This document shows, one piece after another, positions 44,590-56,863 of a DNA stretch of 64,000 bases. The notes below the pieces were generated by a model, which did not search any database, was not told the origin of the DNA, and worked only from the letters and a program-made list of their open reading frames with translations. Positions within the stretch are counted from its first letter, which is position 1, and each line of letters opens with the position of its first letter. A program made the translations under genes and the position numbers. The stretch lies in assembly GCA_947683625.1 (NCBI GenBank), contig CANTUR010000049.1:4938501-5002500 (forward strand), written 5' to 3'. The stretch comes from Mallotus nudiflorus (Eukaryota > Streptophyta > Magnoliopsida > Malpighiales > Euphorbiaceae).

Positions 44590-44995
44590 TTTTTAAGTAA
44601 GATGCTAGGTTTAGCATACTTCACTATATTTCCTGTAGAACGTCTAATGAGATATATGCAAATGAGTTTCGCTATATTCCCTTTCGGATGTCTAGCAACT
44701 CATGATTTGAAAACATGCTATAGTTCTTATGGAACGTCTAGCAATAATATTATAACTACTATGTAGTGTCTGGTGGGCTGCACTATATTCGCTTTGGGAT
44801 GTCTAGTGATAATGGATTTCGTTATATTCCCTGTGAGATGTTTAACAAAATATATGTAATGATTCTTGCTATACTCCATGTGGGACGTTTAGCAATTCAT
44901 GATTTGAGAACATGCTATAGCTCTTGTGGAATGTCTAGCAATGATACCATAACTACTGTGTAGTGTTTAGTAGATCAAAAGATTTGAAAATTCAT
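44590..44995. repeat. Higher-order tandem repeat, about 200-bp period
   Basis: A block from about 44653 to 44773 (ending ATAACTACTATGTAGTGTC) recurs at about 44853-44972 (ending ATAACTACTGTGTAGTGTT). Within it, sub-units of about 40-60 bp share a GCTATATTCCCT...GGATGTCTAGCAA core. Internal non-coding part of the Ogre-like element. Confidence 0.85.
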
Positions 44996-45124
44996 GCTAG
45001 AATGATTTTAATGAAAGAAGTACATTGTACTCGGTTTTACAATGTCAGCTATACCCAATCATAGAGTCTGAATTGAAATGCACTACACTCAGTCGTGTAA
45101 TGTTGATTTCTTTTATGCGATTAT

Positions 45125-45670
45125 GCTGCAATCCATAATTACTCACGATTAGTTGCAACCCTTTCGTTGCTCATTGATGATGCTGCAATCTATAACTGCT
45201 CGCGATTAGCTACAACCCTTTCATTGCTCACCAATGATGATGTAGTCCATAACTGCTCATGATTAGCTGTAACCCTTTCGTTGCTCACTGATGATGCTGC
45301 AATCCAAAACTGATCACAATTAGCTACAACCCTTTCATTACTTGCTTTTGATGATTGCTCGCCTTTGATAATGCTACAGTCCATAACTACTCACTGATGA
45401 TGCTGCAACCCATAATTGCTAGCAAATTAACTGCAATCCTTTCATTGCTTGCCTTTGATAATGTTGTAGTCCATAACTTCTTACTGATGATGCTGCAACC
45501 TATAATTGTTTGGAAATTGACTGCAATCCTTTCATTGCTCACCTTTAATGATGCTATGATCTATAACTACTCCTGATGATGTTGCAACCCATAATTATTT
45601 ACAAATTGACTACAATCCTTTCATTGCTTGCCTTTGATGCTACAGTCCATAACTACTCATGATTTTTATC
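45125..45670. repeat. Tandem repeat array with 57-bp period
   Basis: Units contain AACCCTTTCGTTGCTC and GATGATGCTGCAATCCATAA. The spacing is about 57 bp on the left (45158, 45214, 45270); units are more variable on the right. Because 57 is a multiple of three, the minus-strand reading at 45384-45190 repeats as a 19-residue unit containing SNERVVANREQLW. I regard the protein reading as a by-product of the repeat, though this is not proven. Confidence 0.85.
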
Positions 45671-45679
45671 TTTGGTTGT

Positions 45680-46184
45680 TTGAGTTGAATGCTTCGAATT
45701 CTTTATGCTGACTGATTAGCATTTTTACTGACTAACTTTGAATTTTGCTATGTTAACTGATTAGAATTCCTCTATTGACTAATTTCAATTTTGCTGTGTT
45801 AACCAACTCTACAAATTGAGTACACTTCCTTCTAGATTTACAATTCCTGTGGGCTTGTTAAAGTTAGTTTCAATCATGATGACTGTATAAAAGTACATTA
45901 TAATGTTGAAAATTTATGAGAAAATTCATCACTTTATCATAAGATAGTGTGCATTCAATGAACCTCACTATTTTTTATTTTCATGACTGTCATTTATTTG
46001 CCATTTGCAAAGTTCAGAGGCATTGTTAACCATTTTATATTGAGAGCATATCTTTTACCAAGTGAAGAACTTACTTCCACACCTAATTTTAGGGAGAATT
46101 TGCTAAATAAAACTTATGGAAATTGAGTATAAAAATATTGAATTCTAAATATCAAAATAGTCTTTGAATTATTTTTGTACTTTT
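45680..46184. other. Non-coding internal sequence of the Ogre-like element
   Basis: Short imperfect repeats around TTGACTAA and GCTATGTTAACTGATTAG (45700-45815), then AT-rich sequence. No gene is seen. Confidence 0.5.
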
Positions 46185-46520
46185 CCTCTTTATCCGAGTA
46201 TTCTCTCGCTTTTCTCATATTACTCAGCATGGATACCGTTAGAAAGGTCCTTTGATACTCATACTCTTATAGAGCATTAGAGTAAATAGAGTGGGTTTTC
46301 TTTACATGGGTCCTCTTTTAGTATTCCCCCACCTTTCTTGTATTACTCAATGTGGATACCACTAGAGGTTCATGTTGATACTCTTGCTCATTTTTTAGCA
46401 TAGAGTAAATTATGCTTGCTATTATTTTAATTCTCCTCTTAATGTTCCCCCACCTTTCTCATATTACTCAGTGTAGATATCGTTGAGGGATTTGTACTCA
46501 TACTCATTTCTAAGCATTAG
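46185..46520. repeat. Tandem repeat, about three units of 115-120 bp
   Basis: Each unit contains CCTTTCTCATATTACTCAG followed by TGTGGATACC, and then TTAGAGTAAAT. Copies start near 46185, 46305 and 46430, with moderate divergence. Confidence 0.8.
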
Positions 46521-48990
46521 AGTATATTATATGTACATTTATTATTCAAAAGACTAAAATGATACTTTGAAATTTAAGAAATTTATATTGCAAGTCCATA
46601 GATTTTGTCTTTATGTATTCTTCCCCTCATTTGGGTGTGAAGCAAGCATTAGATTGATTACAGTTTATAAACTCTGAACACAAAGCCATTAACTAATCAT
46701 CTGAATTCCGCGAGGCTAATAAAAAAGAGCCATTATAATCAAAGGTCATGAGATAGGCTTTTCGCATATGATCTCATGAAGTGGATGAATTTACTTTCAA
46801 TTTTTGAATTTTATGATTGAGATGGTACTTTATTACAAAATAGAGTTATGTTACTTCCCTTTATTATCTTAGTGAGGGTTTAGCATTTATTATCTTGCCC
46901 ATTCTTATTGATGTATCGATTCCTTTTCCCTTCTTCATTCTTTTGTTTTTTTCCTGCATAAAATACCATAAGTTAGTATGGTCTATTTGTAGCTGAAGAG
47001 ATTTAGTCAAAGTGCAATGTTATTCTTATGCATTCTTCCCTTTTGATTATAATGATAATGTCTCTGGTCACAAGGTCATGATACTCTATCATTGAAGTCA
47101 TGGCCTAGGGATGAATTTGCCTTTCTACCATTCTGTTAATACTATGGTAGAGGGCTTCATTCCTCTTCTTGACATCTCTTACAAAAAAGGTTCAAGAGTT
47201 AGAGATCTTATTTCATTATCAAATAATTTTCTAAAGTGCATTCATTTTAAGTTTTGAGTGCGTTCTTCCCTTTTACAAGGCCAACGAATGTATTGCTGAC
47301 ATATTGGACCTTCTTATCACTATATTCCATACCCTATATTGGTTTAACTATTGTGGAGAGATATTCCAGATGATGCTCCCAATGAGACTATGGAGATGGA
47401 TACTGAGTTTAAGGAGCCTAAACATCCTATCTAGCCTTTTGAGGTCGCCAGGATAACACTTTCGTAAATATCACAGTCGATGATATTCCCTTACTACATG
47501 GGCCTATAATTAATTAGGCTCATATGATCTAAAGTCCTATTAAGCATCAGGTTCACCTGAATAGTGTTATCCTTTTTCCTTCAGATGCTTCACATGTGAA
47601 CATTCTAACTACCTTTCTGCGCTTTTACAACACTAATCTTGAATGTTAATAGCAAAGTGTTTGCACAATCTTGCCTAGGCTTAAAGACTTTATTATGCAA
47701 AGCAAGTATTTTATAACAAATGTATGCATGTTATGTATGGCATGCATGATCCTAATAGGTTTTTTGTTTGGAACAAAGCTTTGTTCGTAGCTTAGAGTGT
47801 GAGAATGAGGTGCCTTATCAACAACTTATATGTTTAAGCACTGGATGCTTCATTTTTGGTACTTCTGATGTCAGAGCTTTTGATAAAGCTCATAGGACTT
47901 ATGACTAGGCTAATGAGTGGGGTTCATGGCTTTACACTGGAGCTTATGATTGACCGATGCATTATTGAACGCTTCTTTTTATTACTGCTTTTGCTGTATA
48001 ATAAATGATGTATTTTTATGCTTATAATTTACTCCTTTCTACTTTGAGATCTTTTTCACTAACTTTGAAGTTCTGGTGTTGTATTTATTGTTTTGCCCCC
48101 AAGCTACCCTAGAGTTACATTTTTCCCCCGGCTTCATTTTGAATTCATTCTAGAAGTCTTTTTCTTCATGTGTGCAAGAGACTCGATTTGGTCACTACTA
48201 TTGTTGACCCTTTATCTTATTAACCCTATCAGTTGCAGTCTCATGTATCAAAGATGCAGAGGAGTAGGTGAACTGATTGAAGCAAGTTCTTGATGATGAA
48301 ATCAACTGGACTTGCACTTTAAAGAATTCTTGAGCTGAATATAAGGCTTGATACTGATGCAATAATTAATGACAGTTACAAGGTATGGGTTGTAACGCAA
48401 GTTACTGGGCCACCTGAATTCTCAAGGTATAAGGGGACACTAGGCTTATAAGGAAAATTACAAAAGGGGTGGCAAAATAGAAAACATAACTAAAATAGTG
48501 ATCTCATAGCTTTGATTTAGCTTTCATTATGTATTGTCTGTCCATTTAGATACTTATGCAATATGATCAAGACGAATATGTGATATTTGAATAAAAATTT
48601 AAAATTCAATTTTAATCATTCATTAAGGAAAAATGAGAAGATTCATTACATCATATGATACAACTCCTGTTATCAGCCAGTCATGAATTTTGTCTATCTA
48701 ATTTTTACCTTATTATTCTCTTTTTTTTTTCTTTTTTTTCTCTTTTCATTCTTTTTATTTTTTCCTTAAATTTCCTATCTTCAGATGTTACATCGTGTGA
48801 TATATGTATGTTCTTTGAATTTGCATTTGTGCCCATGCTGAATGAATCTAATTGAATTGAATTTATGTTAAACATGTTGATGCAATCAATATCATAATGC
48901 ATAGTACCATTAGGATGTACATTACATAAGTAAGCACGATCAACATTTATATCATCGATCACTAAAAAAAATAAAAACTAAAATTTTATT
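46521..48990. other. Internal region of the Ogre-like element without recognised pol
   Basis: No polymerase or integrase motif appears on either strand. A minus-strand reading at 48962-48705 (DRAYLCNVHPNGTMHYDIDC, then a Lys/Arg-rich tail) may be the end of the ORF that follows gag. A plus-strand open stretch near 47355-47440 (PDDAPNETMEMDTEFKEPKH) looks protein-like but I cannot assign it, and its strand is opposite to the element. The rest is AT-rich. Confidence 0.45.
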
Positions 48991-50493
48991 CAAAGAAGAC
49001 AATAAGAAATTTTATTTCCTATTTTAGATGTTAGGGATGTTGAATCTCATAGTGGTTATCCTTAAGGCGATTAACATAACAACTATTCATGCATCTTTTT
49101 GCCAACTCTCTCTATAACTTCATCTTCTTGTACCTCAAATGTGCATTTTTCTTTCTTGTGTAGTAGCTTCTCATTATCACACTCATCACCCCATCCTGTA
49201 GGCACAATTGACTCAAAAGGTATGTTAAAAGAAGATGATTTAGTATAAAACACCTTATAGTCAAGCTTGCCTGAAGGTTAACCCAATAAGTCTTATGCTT
49301 TTTCCACATCTTTAGGGGCATTAGGAGATTTCTCATTGGTTTTAAGGTCTAGCTCCTTAAAGGAGCTTAGCATTTCTTCCTCACTAACTCCTGAGTTAAT
49401 CATTATGGTAGGTAGAGGTGGTACATTTTGGTAGTTGGGAAAGGATTATTTTTGGTACTTAGGTTTTTAGGGTCTGTGATTTTTCCAGAGTCTATAAGGT
49501 TTTGTATTTCATGTTTGAGGTAGATGTAGTTATCCTTGGAGTATTAGAGGTTTTGATGGAATTGGCAGTGCTTGTTTAGGTTATAGCCTAGGGTGTTTGG
49601 GTTTGGATTAGGTAAAGGTTGAAGTAAGCCCTTTTGTATTAGGCGCTCTAGGACTTTTAAAATTGGTTGGTTAAAATTGGAGAATCTCCTTGGTTGTTAA
49701 ATAACATGCACTTCCACAATCTGGCTAGTGCTCCATTGTTGTGTGCCCCCAGTTGGATAATTTTGGGTTCTTGTACATCTAAAACTTTTCTTCTTCTCAC
49801 TCTCAATCTCTTAGGCTTGTAAACCATCATTATACAGGTCTATGAAAGTTTTAAGGATCATCATCTGCAACCTCTTTACCAAATTAGGTAACACATTCCA
49901 AACTATCATCCTAACCTGATCCTTCTTAGCCAGCTTATTTTTTATTAATCCTGCCTTGTTCATGAATCTCATTAGAAAATTTGAAAATGATTCATTAGGA
50001 TTCTACTTGGTCAATTCTAAATCCCTGATAGACACTTCCAATATAGTATTATAATCATATTGTTTCAAAAAAGTAGTACACAGTCTTTCCAATCAGCCCT
50101 AACAAACTTTTCCAACCCACGATACCAGTTTACAGCCATTCCCTCTAAAGACAGTACAAATAACCTAGTGATCACTTTTAATGGGGCCTTATTAGTGCTT
50201 ATAGTTATTGTGTACTAACTGAGATGAATCATAGGATCTCCAGTTCCATCAAACTTTTGCAGTTAAGGCATTTTGAACTTCTTAGGTAGCTTATTACCCT
50301 CTGTTAATAGCATATCATCAAAGTCAAATGAATATCCCATACCTTGTCCTCTAAGTAGCTTGTCCATCTTGGACATTTTTTGGGTCAGCGCTTGCATGTG
50401 CTTGGACTCATGGTCTTGTACCAGTTCAAGTGATTCTCTCTTTGCCTTTTCTATCATGTAATTGTCAACATCCTCAAGCTTCACATCAATAGC
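48991..50493 (-). pseudogene. gag remnant of the minus-strand Ogre-like element, distal part
   Basis: On the minus strand the reading starts at the CRM-like insertion (VKLEDVDNYMIEKAKRESLE), passes GQGMGYSFDFDDMLLTEGNK and reaches a gag core at about 50270-50100: LQKFDGTGDPMIHL, then LSLEGMAVNWYRGLEKFVRA. Further down comes a segment near 49555-49490 (DNYIYLKHEIQNLIDSGKIT) that resembles the knuckle region after Ogre gag. Stops are frequent, including TAA near 50262 and TAG in the core. It is the continuation of the N-terminal part at 57661-58022. Confidence 0.75.
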
Positions 50494-50498
50494 AAGTG

Positions 50499-51297
50499 TG
50501 ATACGGAACCTCCAAGAATAAGCTTAAGAACCCCTTTATGTATTCGAACCCCCGAAGCATTAACTTGAAAACCCCAATAGTCAATTCAGCAACAACCCCT
50601 ACGAATGGTTAGAAATCATATTACTTAGATGATCAAAGAATTAGAATAAAGAAAACTCGTTTCTAAATTCCAATTTTGAAACACTCCACAAGAAGATGAT
50701 CAATCTACTTGAATGTTCCTTAAAACATGTATTCTACACAAGAACACAAAGATAAAAGCAAAAAAGCCTTTAAGTTATAAAACTTCAATTTTGAATAATA
50801 AAATTCATCCAAGGCATATATATATATAGCCTTTACAAGGTTTTCCTTAGTGAGTAAGGAAAACTAATAACCCTAATCACAAAAAAAGGAAATTAATCTA
50901 ATCAGACCTTAAATAGGAATTTTGACATACTTCCTAGCTTAAGAATAATTAAACTAACTAAAACTAATGGGCTTTTAAAATAACAAATTCGTCCAGCCCT
51001 TATTTAACATAATTAAACCTATTAATAACTTGGACTTGAATTAAGTTGTATTGAACTTGAGCTGCACTTGGCACAAAGCTTTAGTGTCCTTGTAAACTTT
51101 CACTGGCTAAGTTCACAAAGCCTTGTAGATGATGGATTAAGGCTTCTTGAATCTTCTTAGATTGAGACCTTGTTATAGGTCTTTGAGGCATACTGATTGG
51201 ACTCAAAACCTCTTGAACTTGATCCTTGCCTTCTTCACCATGCTCATCTTCATCATGTTTAATTCTTTGAACTTGGTGTGTTGGATGCTCCATAACA
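50499..51297 (-). repeat. 3' LTR of the CRM-like element
   Basis: About 799 bp, about 2% different from the LTR at 56864-57660 by eye. The pol reading extends into it to the stop at 51081. The polypurine tract (reverse of TTTCCCCTCTCTTC, 51298-51311) lies directly beside it. Confidence 0.92.
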
Positions 51298-54200
51298 TTT
51301 CCCCTCTCTTCAAAAGGATTCGTCCTCGAATCTAAAGCATCACCTATATCAAAAGGACTCAAATCAGCCACATTGAATGAAGCACTAACATTATACTCAC
51401 CAGGTAGGTCCACTTTGTATGCATTGTCATTAATCCTTTCAAGTATTTGAAAAGGACCATCTCCTCTTAGGTTTATCTTAGACTTCCTTTGAAGTGGAAA
51501 CCTTTCTTTATGAAAATGCACCCAAACCCAATCTCCAGGCTGAAAAATCATTGGCTTCCTTCCCTTGTTCACACGTGAAGCTACGTTAGCATTTTGCTTC
51601 TCAATCCTCTCCTTAACTTGCTTATGTAACTTCTTCACCAAATCAGCCTTAGAATTAGCATCAACACTCACAAAATTGTTAGGTGGCAGTGGCAATAAAT
51701 CAATAGGAGTAAGTGGATTAAATCCATAAACAATCTCAAATGGAGAGCAATTAGTAGTGCTATGAACAACCCTATTGTAAGCAAACTCCACAAATGGTAA
51801 ACAATCCCCCCACATCCTAATGTTCTTTTCTATGATTGCCCTAAGCAAAGTAATCAAAGTCCTATTAACTACTTCAGTTTGCCCATTGGTTTGAGGGTGA
51901 CAAGTAGTTGTAAACAATAGCTTAGTTCCTAACTTTCCCCATAACACACGCCAAAAATGACTCAAAAACTTAACATCCCTATCACTAACAATGCTCCTAG
52001 GTATGCCATGTAAATGCACAACTTCTTTGAAAAACAAATCAAAAATCAACTTAGCATCATCAGTTTTATGACATGGTATAAAATGAGACATTTTACTAAA
52101 TCTATCAACCACAACAAAGATATTATCATGACCTTTCCTAGTTCTAGGCAATCCAACCACAAAATCCATAGACAAATCAATCCAAGGTTCACTAGGAATA
52201 GGTAATGGTGTGTATAACCCATGCGGTTTCAACCTAGACTTAGCCTCTCTACATGTAATGCAATGATCACAAACTTTATACACATCATGTTTCATACCGG
52301 GCCAAAAGAAATATTCTAATAGCATATCATAGGTCTTATTTACCCCAAAATGCCCCATTAAGCCTCCTCCATATGCCTCCTTAATTAGTAATTCCTTTAT
52401 AGAACACTTAGGAATGCACAATCTATGTCTTTTAAACAAGAAACCATCAAACAAGTAAAAATCATCTGAAACAACCCCATTGTCACAAGATGCATATATA
52501 TCACCAAAATCATCATCATGTGGATACAACTCCTTTATAAACTCAAAACCTAATAATTTAGCAGTAAGAGAGTTAAGTAAAGTGTACCTTCTAGATAATG
52601 CATCAGCAACCACATTCTCTTTACCTTGCTTGTACTTAATCACATATGGAAATGTTTCTATGAACTCCACCCATTTGGCATGCCTACGGTTCAGCTTATC
52701 TTGACCCTTCAAATGCTTTAAACTTTCATGGTCAGTGTGTATCACAAACTCCCTAGGCCATAAATAATGTTGCCATGTTTGCAAAGCTCGAACCAATGTA
52801 TATAATACCTTGTCATAAGTTGGATATTTCAAGGTTGCCCCACTTAACTTTTCACTAAAATACATTAGTGGTCTTTGATCCTACATCAAAACAGCTCCAA
52901 TCCCTATGCCACTAGCATCACATTCAATCTCAAAAGTTTTATCAAAGTTAGGTAAAACAAGGAAAGGTGCATTACACAATTTTGCCTTAAGTTCATTAAA
53001 TGCATGTTCTTGTGCATCACCCCAAACAAATCCAACATTTTCCTTAACTAATTCATTCAAAGGTGCAACTATAGTGTTGAAATCTTTAATGAATCTCCTA
53101 TAGAAACTAGCAAGCCTATGAAAACTTCTCACCTCACTAGCATTTTTAGGTTTTGGCCACTCTTTGATAGCCCTAACCTTCTCTTCATCAACCTCTATGC
53201 CTTGACTAGATACAAAAAAACCAAGAAAATTAACCTTATTCATGTAAAAACTACACTTTTTAAGGTTTGCATACAACTTTTCTTGCCTAAGTGTTTCTAG
53301 TACAATTCGCACATGCATAACATGATCATTTGAACACTTAGAGTAAATTAGAATATCATTAAAGTAAACAACAACAAATTTACCTAAGTCATTTCGCAAC
53401 ACATGGTTCATCAATCGCATGAATGTGCTAGGTGCATTAGTAAGACCAAAGGGCATAACAAGCCACTCATACAACCCATACTTAGTCTTAAAAGCTGTTT
53501 TCCATTCATCACCAACATTCATTCGAATTTGATAATAACTAGATTTCAAGTCTATTTTAGTGAACAAACAAGAACCATATAACTCATCAAGCATATCATC
53601 TAATCTAGGAATAGGATGACGATACTTTACAATGATTTTATTGATGGCTCTGCAATCCACACACATCCTCCATGTTCCATCTTTCTTTGGCACAAGAATG
53701 ACAGGAACCGAACAAGGACTAAGACTTTCCCTCACATACCCTTTAGCTAGCAACTCCTCCACTTGTGATTGGATCTCCTTTGTTTCTCTTGGATTTGCTC
53801 TATATGCTGGTCGATTGGGTATGGCTGCCCCAGGAATGAAGTCAATTTGATGTTCTATGCCTCTAATTGGGGGTAATCCACTAGGCATCTCTTTGGGAAA
53901 CACATCTTCAAATTCCTGCAAAAGATCAACCAACACACTAGCCAAAGATGGGTTAAGTTCATTAGTTTCCAAATAAGCCCCTTTGTACAAAAGTAAAAAT
54001 ATAGGCCGATTAGCATACAAGGCCTGTCTAACCTCACCTGTCCTAGCTATTAAACTCAAATTCTTTTCTTTTTTCTCTCTAGGCCGAATCTCTTCTTTTG
54101 TTTTTCCCTCTTTCTTTTCACTCTCTAAAGAATTTTTCTTACTCTCTTTTTCTTTCTTTTCAGCCTCTACTCTCATTCTTTCCATTTTACATTGGTCTTC

Positions 54201-55879
54201 ATACACCTCCTTTGAAGAAAGCGATGTTAATATGATCTTGCGCCCATCCTTGGTAAAGTGATACCAATTGAGGTTCCCATCATGCTTGGTCTTTCTATCA
54301 AATTGCCATGGTCTACCAAGAAAAATATCTCCAGTATGCATAGGAACTACATCACACAATTGCTCATCATGATATTTACCAATTGAAAAGGAAATAATAG
54401 ATTGTCTATTTACCTTGACCTCTCCACAATCATTAAGCCATTGAAGTTTGTATGGCCATGGGTGTGGTATAGTAGACAGCCCCAATCTACTAATTAAGAA
54501 TGAGCTCACTGCATTGGTGCAACTCCCTCCATCAACAATCATAAGACATGCCTTGCCTTACACATGACACCTTGTATGGAATAAGTTGTCTCGTTGCTCT
54601 TCAATGAAATGTTCCTTTATTTGAGTACTAAGAGCACGCCTTGTAACCAGCATGTCACCTTTGATTGGCTCCTCTATACTCCCATTACTACAACTTTCCA
54701 ATTCAGGCATCTCGTCCTCATCACTTTCATTATTGCCCTCTTCTTCATCAGTCACAATTTCCCCATTCCTTATGGTCATAGTTCTCTTATTAGGGCAATC
54801 TTTGCTCACATGACCTACTCCTTGACACTTCCAACACTTAATGTCCCTATTTCTCCCTTTAGGCTAATCGGTTTTGATTTTGTCCTTAGAGACCGAATCT
54901 GCCTTCCCTTTAGCAACCTCATGAGCAACCTTATTCCCACCCCTATAATTACTCTTTCCATCCTTATTCCAATTAAAATTAGAACTAGAATAGGATTTGG
55001 AATTGTACCTTGTCGCCCCTCTTCCTTGGAGTTGCCTTTCTATCTTAACAGCCATGTGCACCATCTCTTCTAAATCTTCATATTTGTGTAAATCTACTCG
55101 GTCATATATGTCTTTGTTTAGACCAGCCAAGAAGCATGCCATAGTGATCTCCACATCTTCATCTATATCAGCCCTAGTCATGAGCATCTTCAGCTCTTTA
55201 TGGTAATCATCCATACTCTTACTACCTTGTTTAAGAACTTGAAGTTTTTGTACAAGTTCCCTATGATAGTGTTTTGGCACAAATCTCTTCCTCATTACAA
55301 CCTTGAGCTCAAGCCAATTATCAAGGGGTACTCCAAATTCCTTCGCCTATTAATCACCAAATGGTCCCACCAAGCAATAGCATAATCAGAAAATTGAGTA
55401 ACCGCCAATTTTACCTTCTTTTCCTCGCTAAATTGATGGCAATCAAATATAAGCTCCAATTGCTTCTCCCATTGTAAATAGGACTCTGGATCTGATTTAC
55501 CTTGAAAGTTAGGTATCTTATGTTTGATGCTTCCCAAATTTCGATCTACATCATCTTTATTGCCTCGATTTCTTCCATTGTATGGAACCGATTGTAACTT
55601 TCCTCTTCCTCTACCTCGGCCTTGTCTACCTCCACCTCTTGGTACTACTTCTGTATAGGCCTCATCTTCATCCTCATTGTCAACATTGCCTTCTATTTCC
55701 TCATTACGGTTTGGTGTTGTTGCCCTTTCAACCGCTCCTAGCCTTGTATCCATGCGGTTTAATCTCTCCATTATAATCTCAAAATTTGTATTCATACGTG
55801 CAAATTGCCTTTGTTGAGCCTCACGTAGCAAAGTTTCATCAACTTTACCCTCACCTTTATTTTCACCTTGGTTTGACAT
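51081..55879 (-). pseudogene. gag-pol of the CRM-like element, three stops and one frameshift
   Basis: Start MSNQGENKGEGKVDETLLRE at 55879. Gag core at about 55530-54900, with a -1/+2 frame change near 55345. Knuckle near 54830 (CWKCQGVGHVSKDC). Protease near 54536 (MIVDGGSCTNAVSS). RT at 53870-53130, RNase H to about 52570 (CDASGIGIGAVLM, HTDHESLK intact), integrase at about 52350-51500 (HFG..., C..C finger, MDF, SDRD, QTEVV), then a C-terminal tail that runs through the LTR boundary to 51081. Stops: TAG 54864-54866, TAA 54558-54560, TAG 52881-52883, each explicable as C-to-T at a Gln codon. The RT loop reads YFND instead of YxDD, so a catalytic Asp is Asn (53358-53360). Not functional as it stands. 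Confidence 0.9.
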
Positions 55880-56849
55880 TGCTGTAAAAGAATGTTAGAA
55901 ATAAAAAAAATAATAATTTAAATCCTCATAAGCACTCCCTCACGTGTTTGCACTCAAATGATGGGGGTGGTCACTCGTGTTTAACTCAATTTGATGTTTC
56001 ACTCGTCTTCCTCTCACCACTTAAGCTAATTCTTTTATGTTCTTAGGTGAATCACACTTTTAGAAAAAATCAATTAGATTAAAGCAATATTCAAGTAGAA
56101 CTTTCAAAAGTGAAATTTTCAAACAAGTTTGAGGCAATTCGGTTAAAAAAAACAGCAATTCAGAAGCAATAAAATAGGAAAACTCAAAAAGATGCAAAAT
56201 ACATGTGAAAGAAATACAAAGATCTTCTAGAATAGAAAAGAAAATGAATTTAGAAGTTATTTTAAGGAGAAAAGTCAAATCTGCCTCAATAAGTAATATT
56301 CCTTAATGAGCAAGTATTGTAAAGATATGCAAAATCCTTAATAGACAAGTAATACAAGATATGACAAGATCTAGTTAGATATGTCAATTATAAACCAAAT
56401 AGGATTAGGAAACCTAAATCAGACCTAATGAGGATATTAATCACTCAAACAATATTCCTTAATGAGCAAGGAATGGAAGAAAATGTAAATCAGACCTGAT
56501 TAGGATATAAATCAATCAAGAATCTCAATTCTTCCTTTTTTAATAACTTTCTCTTTTTTTCACGAATTTTTTTTTTGCTTCTTTTTTTTTCAAATTTCTT
56601 CTCTTTTTTTTGCACGAATTTTTTTAAAAAAAAAACTTTCAACTATGAACACAAATCTAAATTTCAGAATGCAAAACAATTGACTGACCTAAAGGAAAAA
56701 AAAAGATCAAGACTAACAAATAAGAATAAAGAACAAAACACAAGAATGAAGAAAAAAAAATAAGAACGATTTTAAAAGAATAAGAAAAACATAAGAAATC
56801 AGGATTAAGAATAAAAATTATAAAAGATAAAACCTGATCTAGAGCCAAA
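55880..56849 (-). other. Leader of the CRM-like element
   Basis: About 1 kb between primer site and gag, with long A-rich/T-rich tracts (56535-56640 and 56690-56830). Short ORFs there are low-complexity. Confidence 0.65.
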
Positions 56850-56863
56850 GCTCTAATCCCAAA
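56850..56863 (-). other. Primer-binding site of the CRM-like element
   Basis: Next to the 5' LTR the minus strand reads ...TTTGGGATTAGAGC. TGGGATTAGAGC differs at two bases from the initiator tRNA-Met site TGGTATCAGAGC, so tRNA-Met is the likely primer, with decay or lineage variation. Confidence 0.6.

Noticed and set aside
44590..46520. Possible CRISPR-like array
   Set aside because: Units are contiguous and divergent, without unique spacers between identical repeats, and the context is a plant retrotransposon. These are ordinary tandem repeats.
47340..47640. Plus-strand protein-like stretch (PDDAPNETMEMDTEFKEPKH)
   Set aside because: Short, on the strand opposite to the element's genes, with no family I can name. 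Mentioned in the region entry but not called as a gene.
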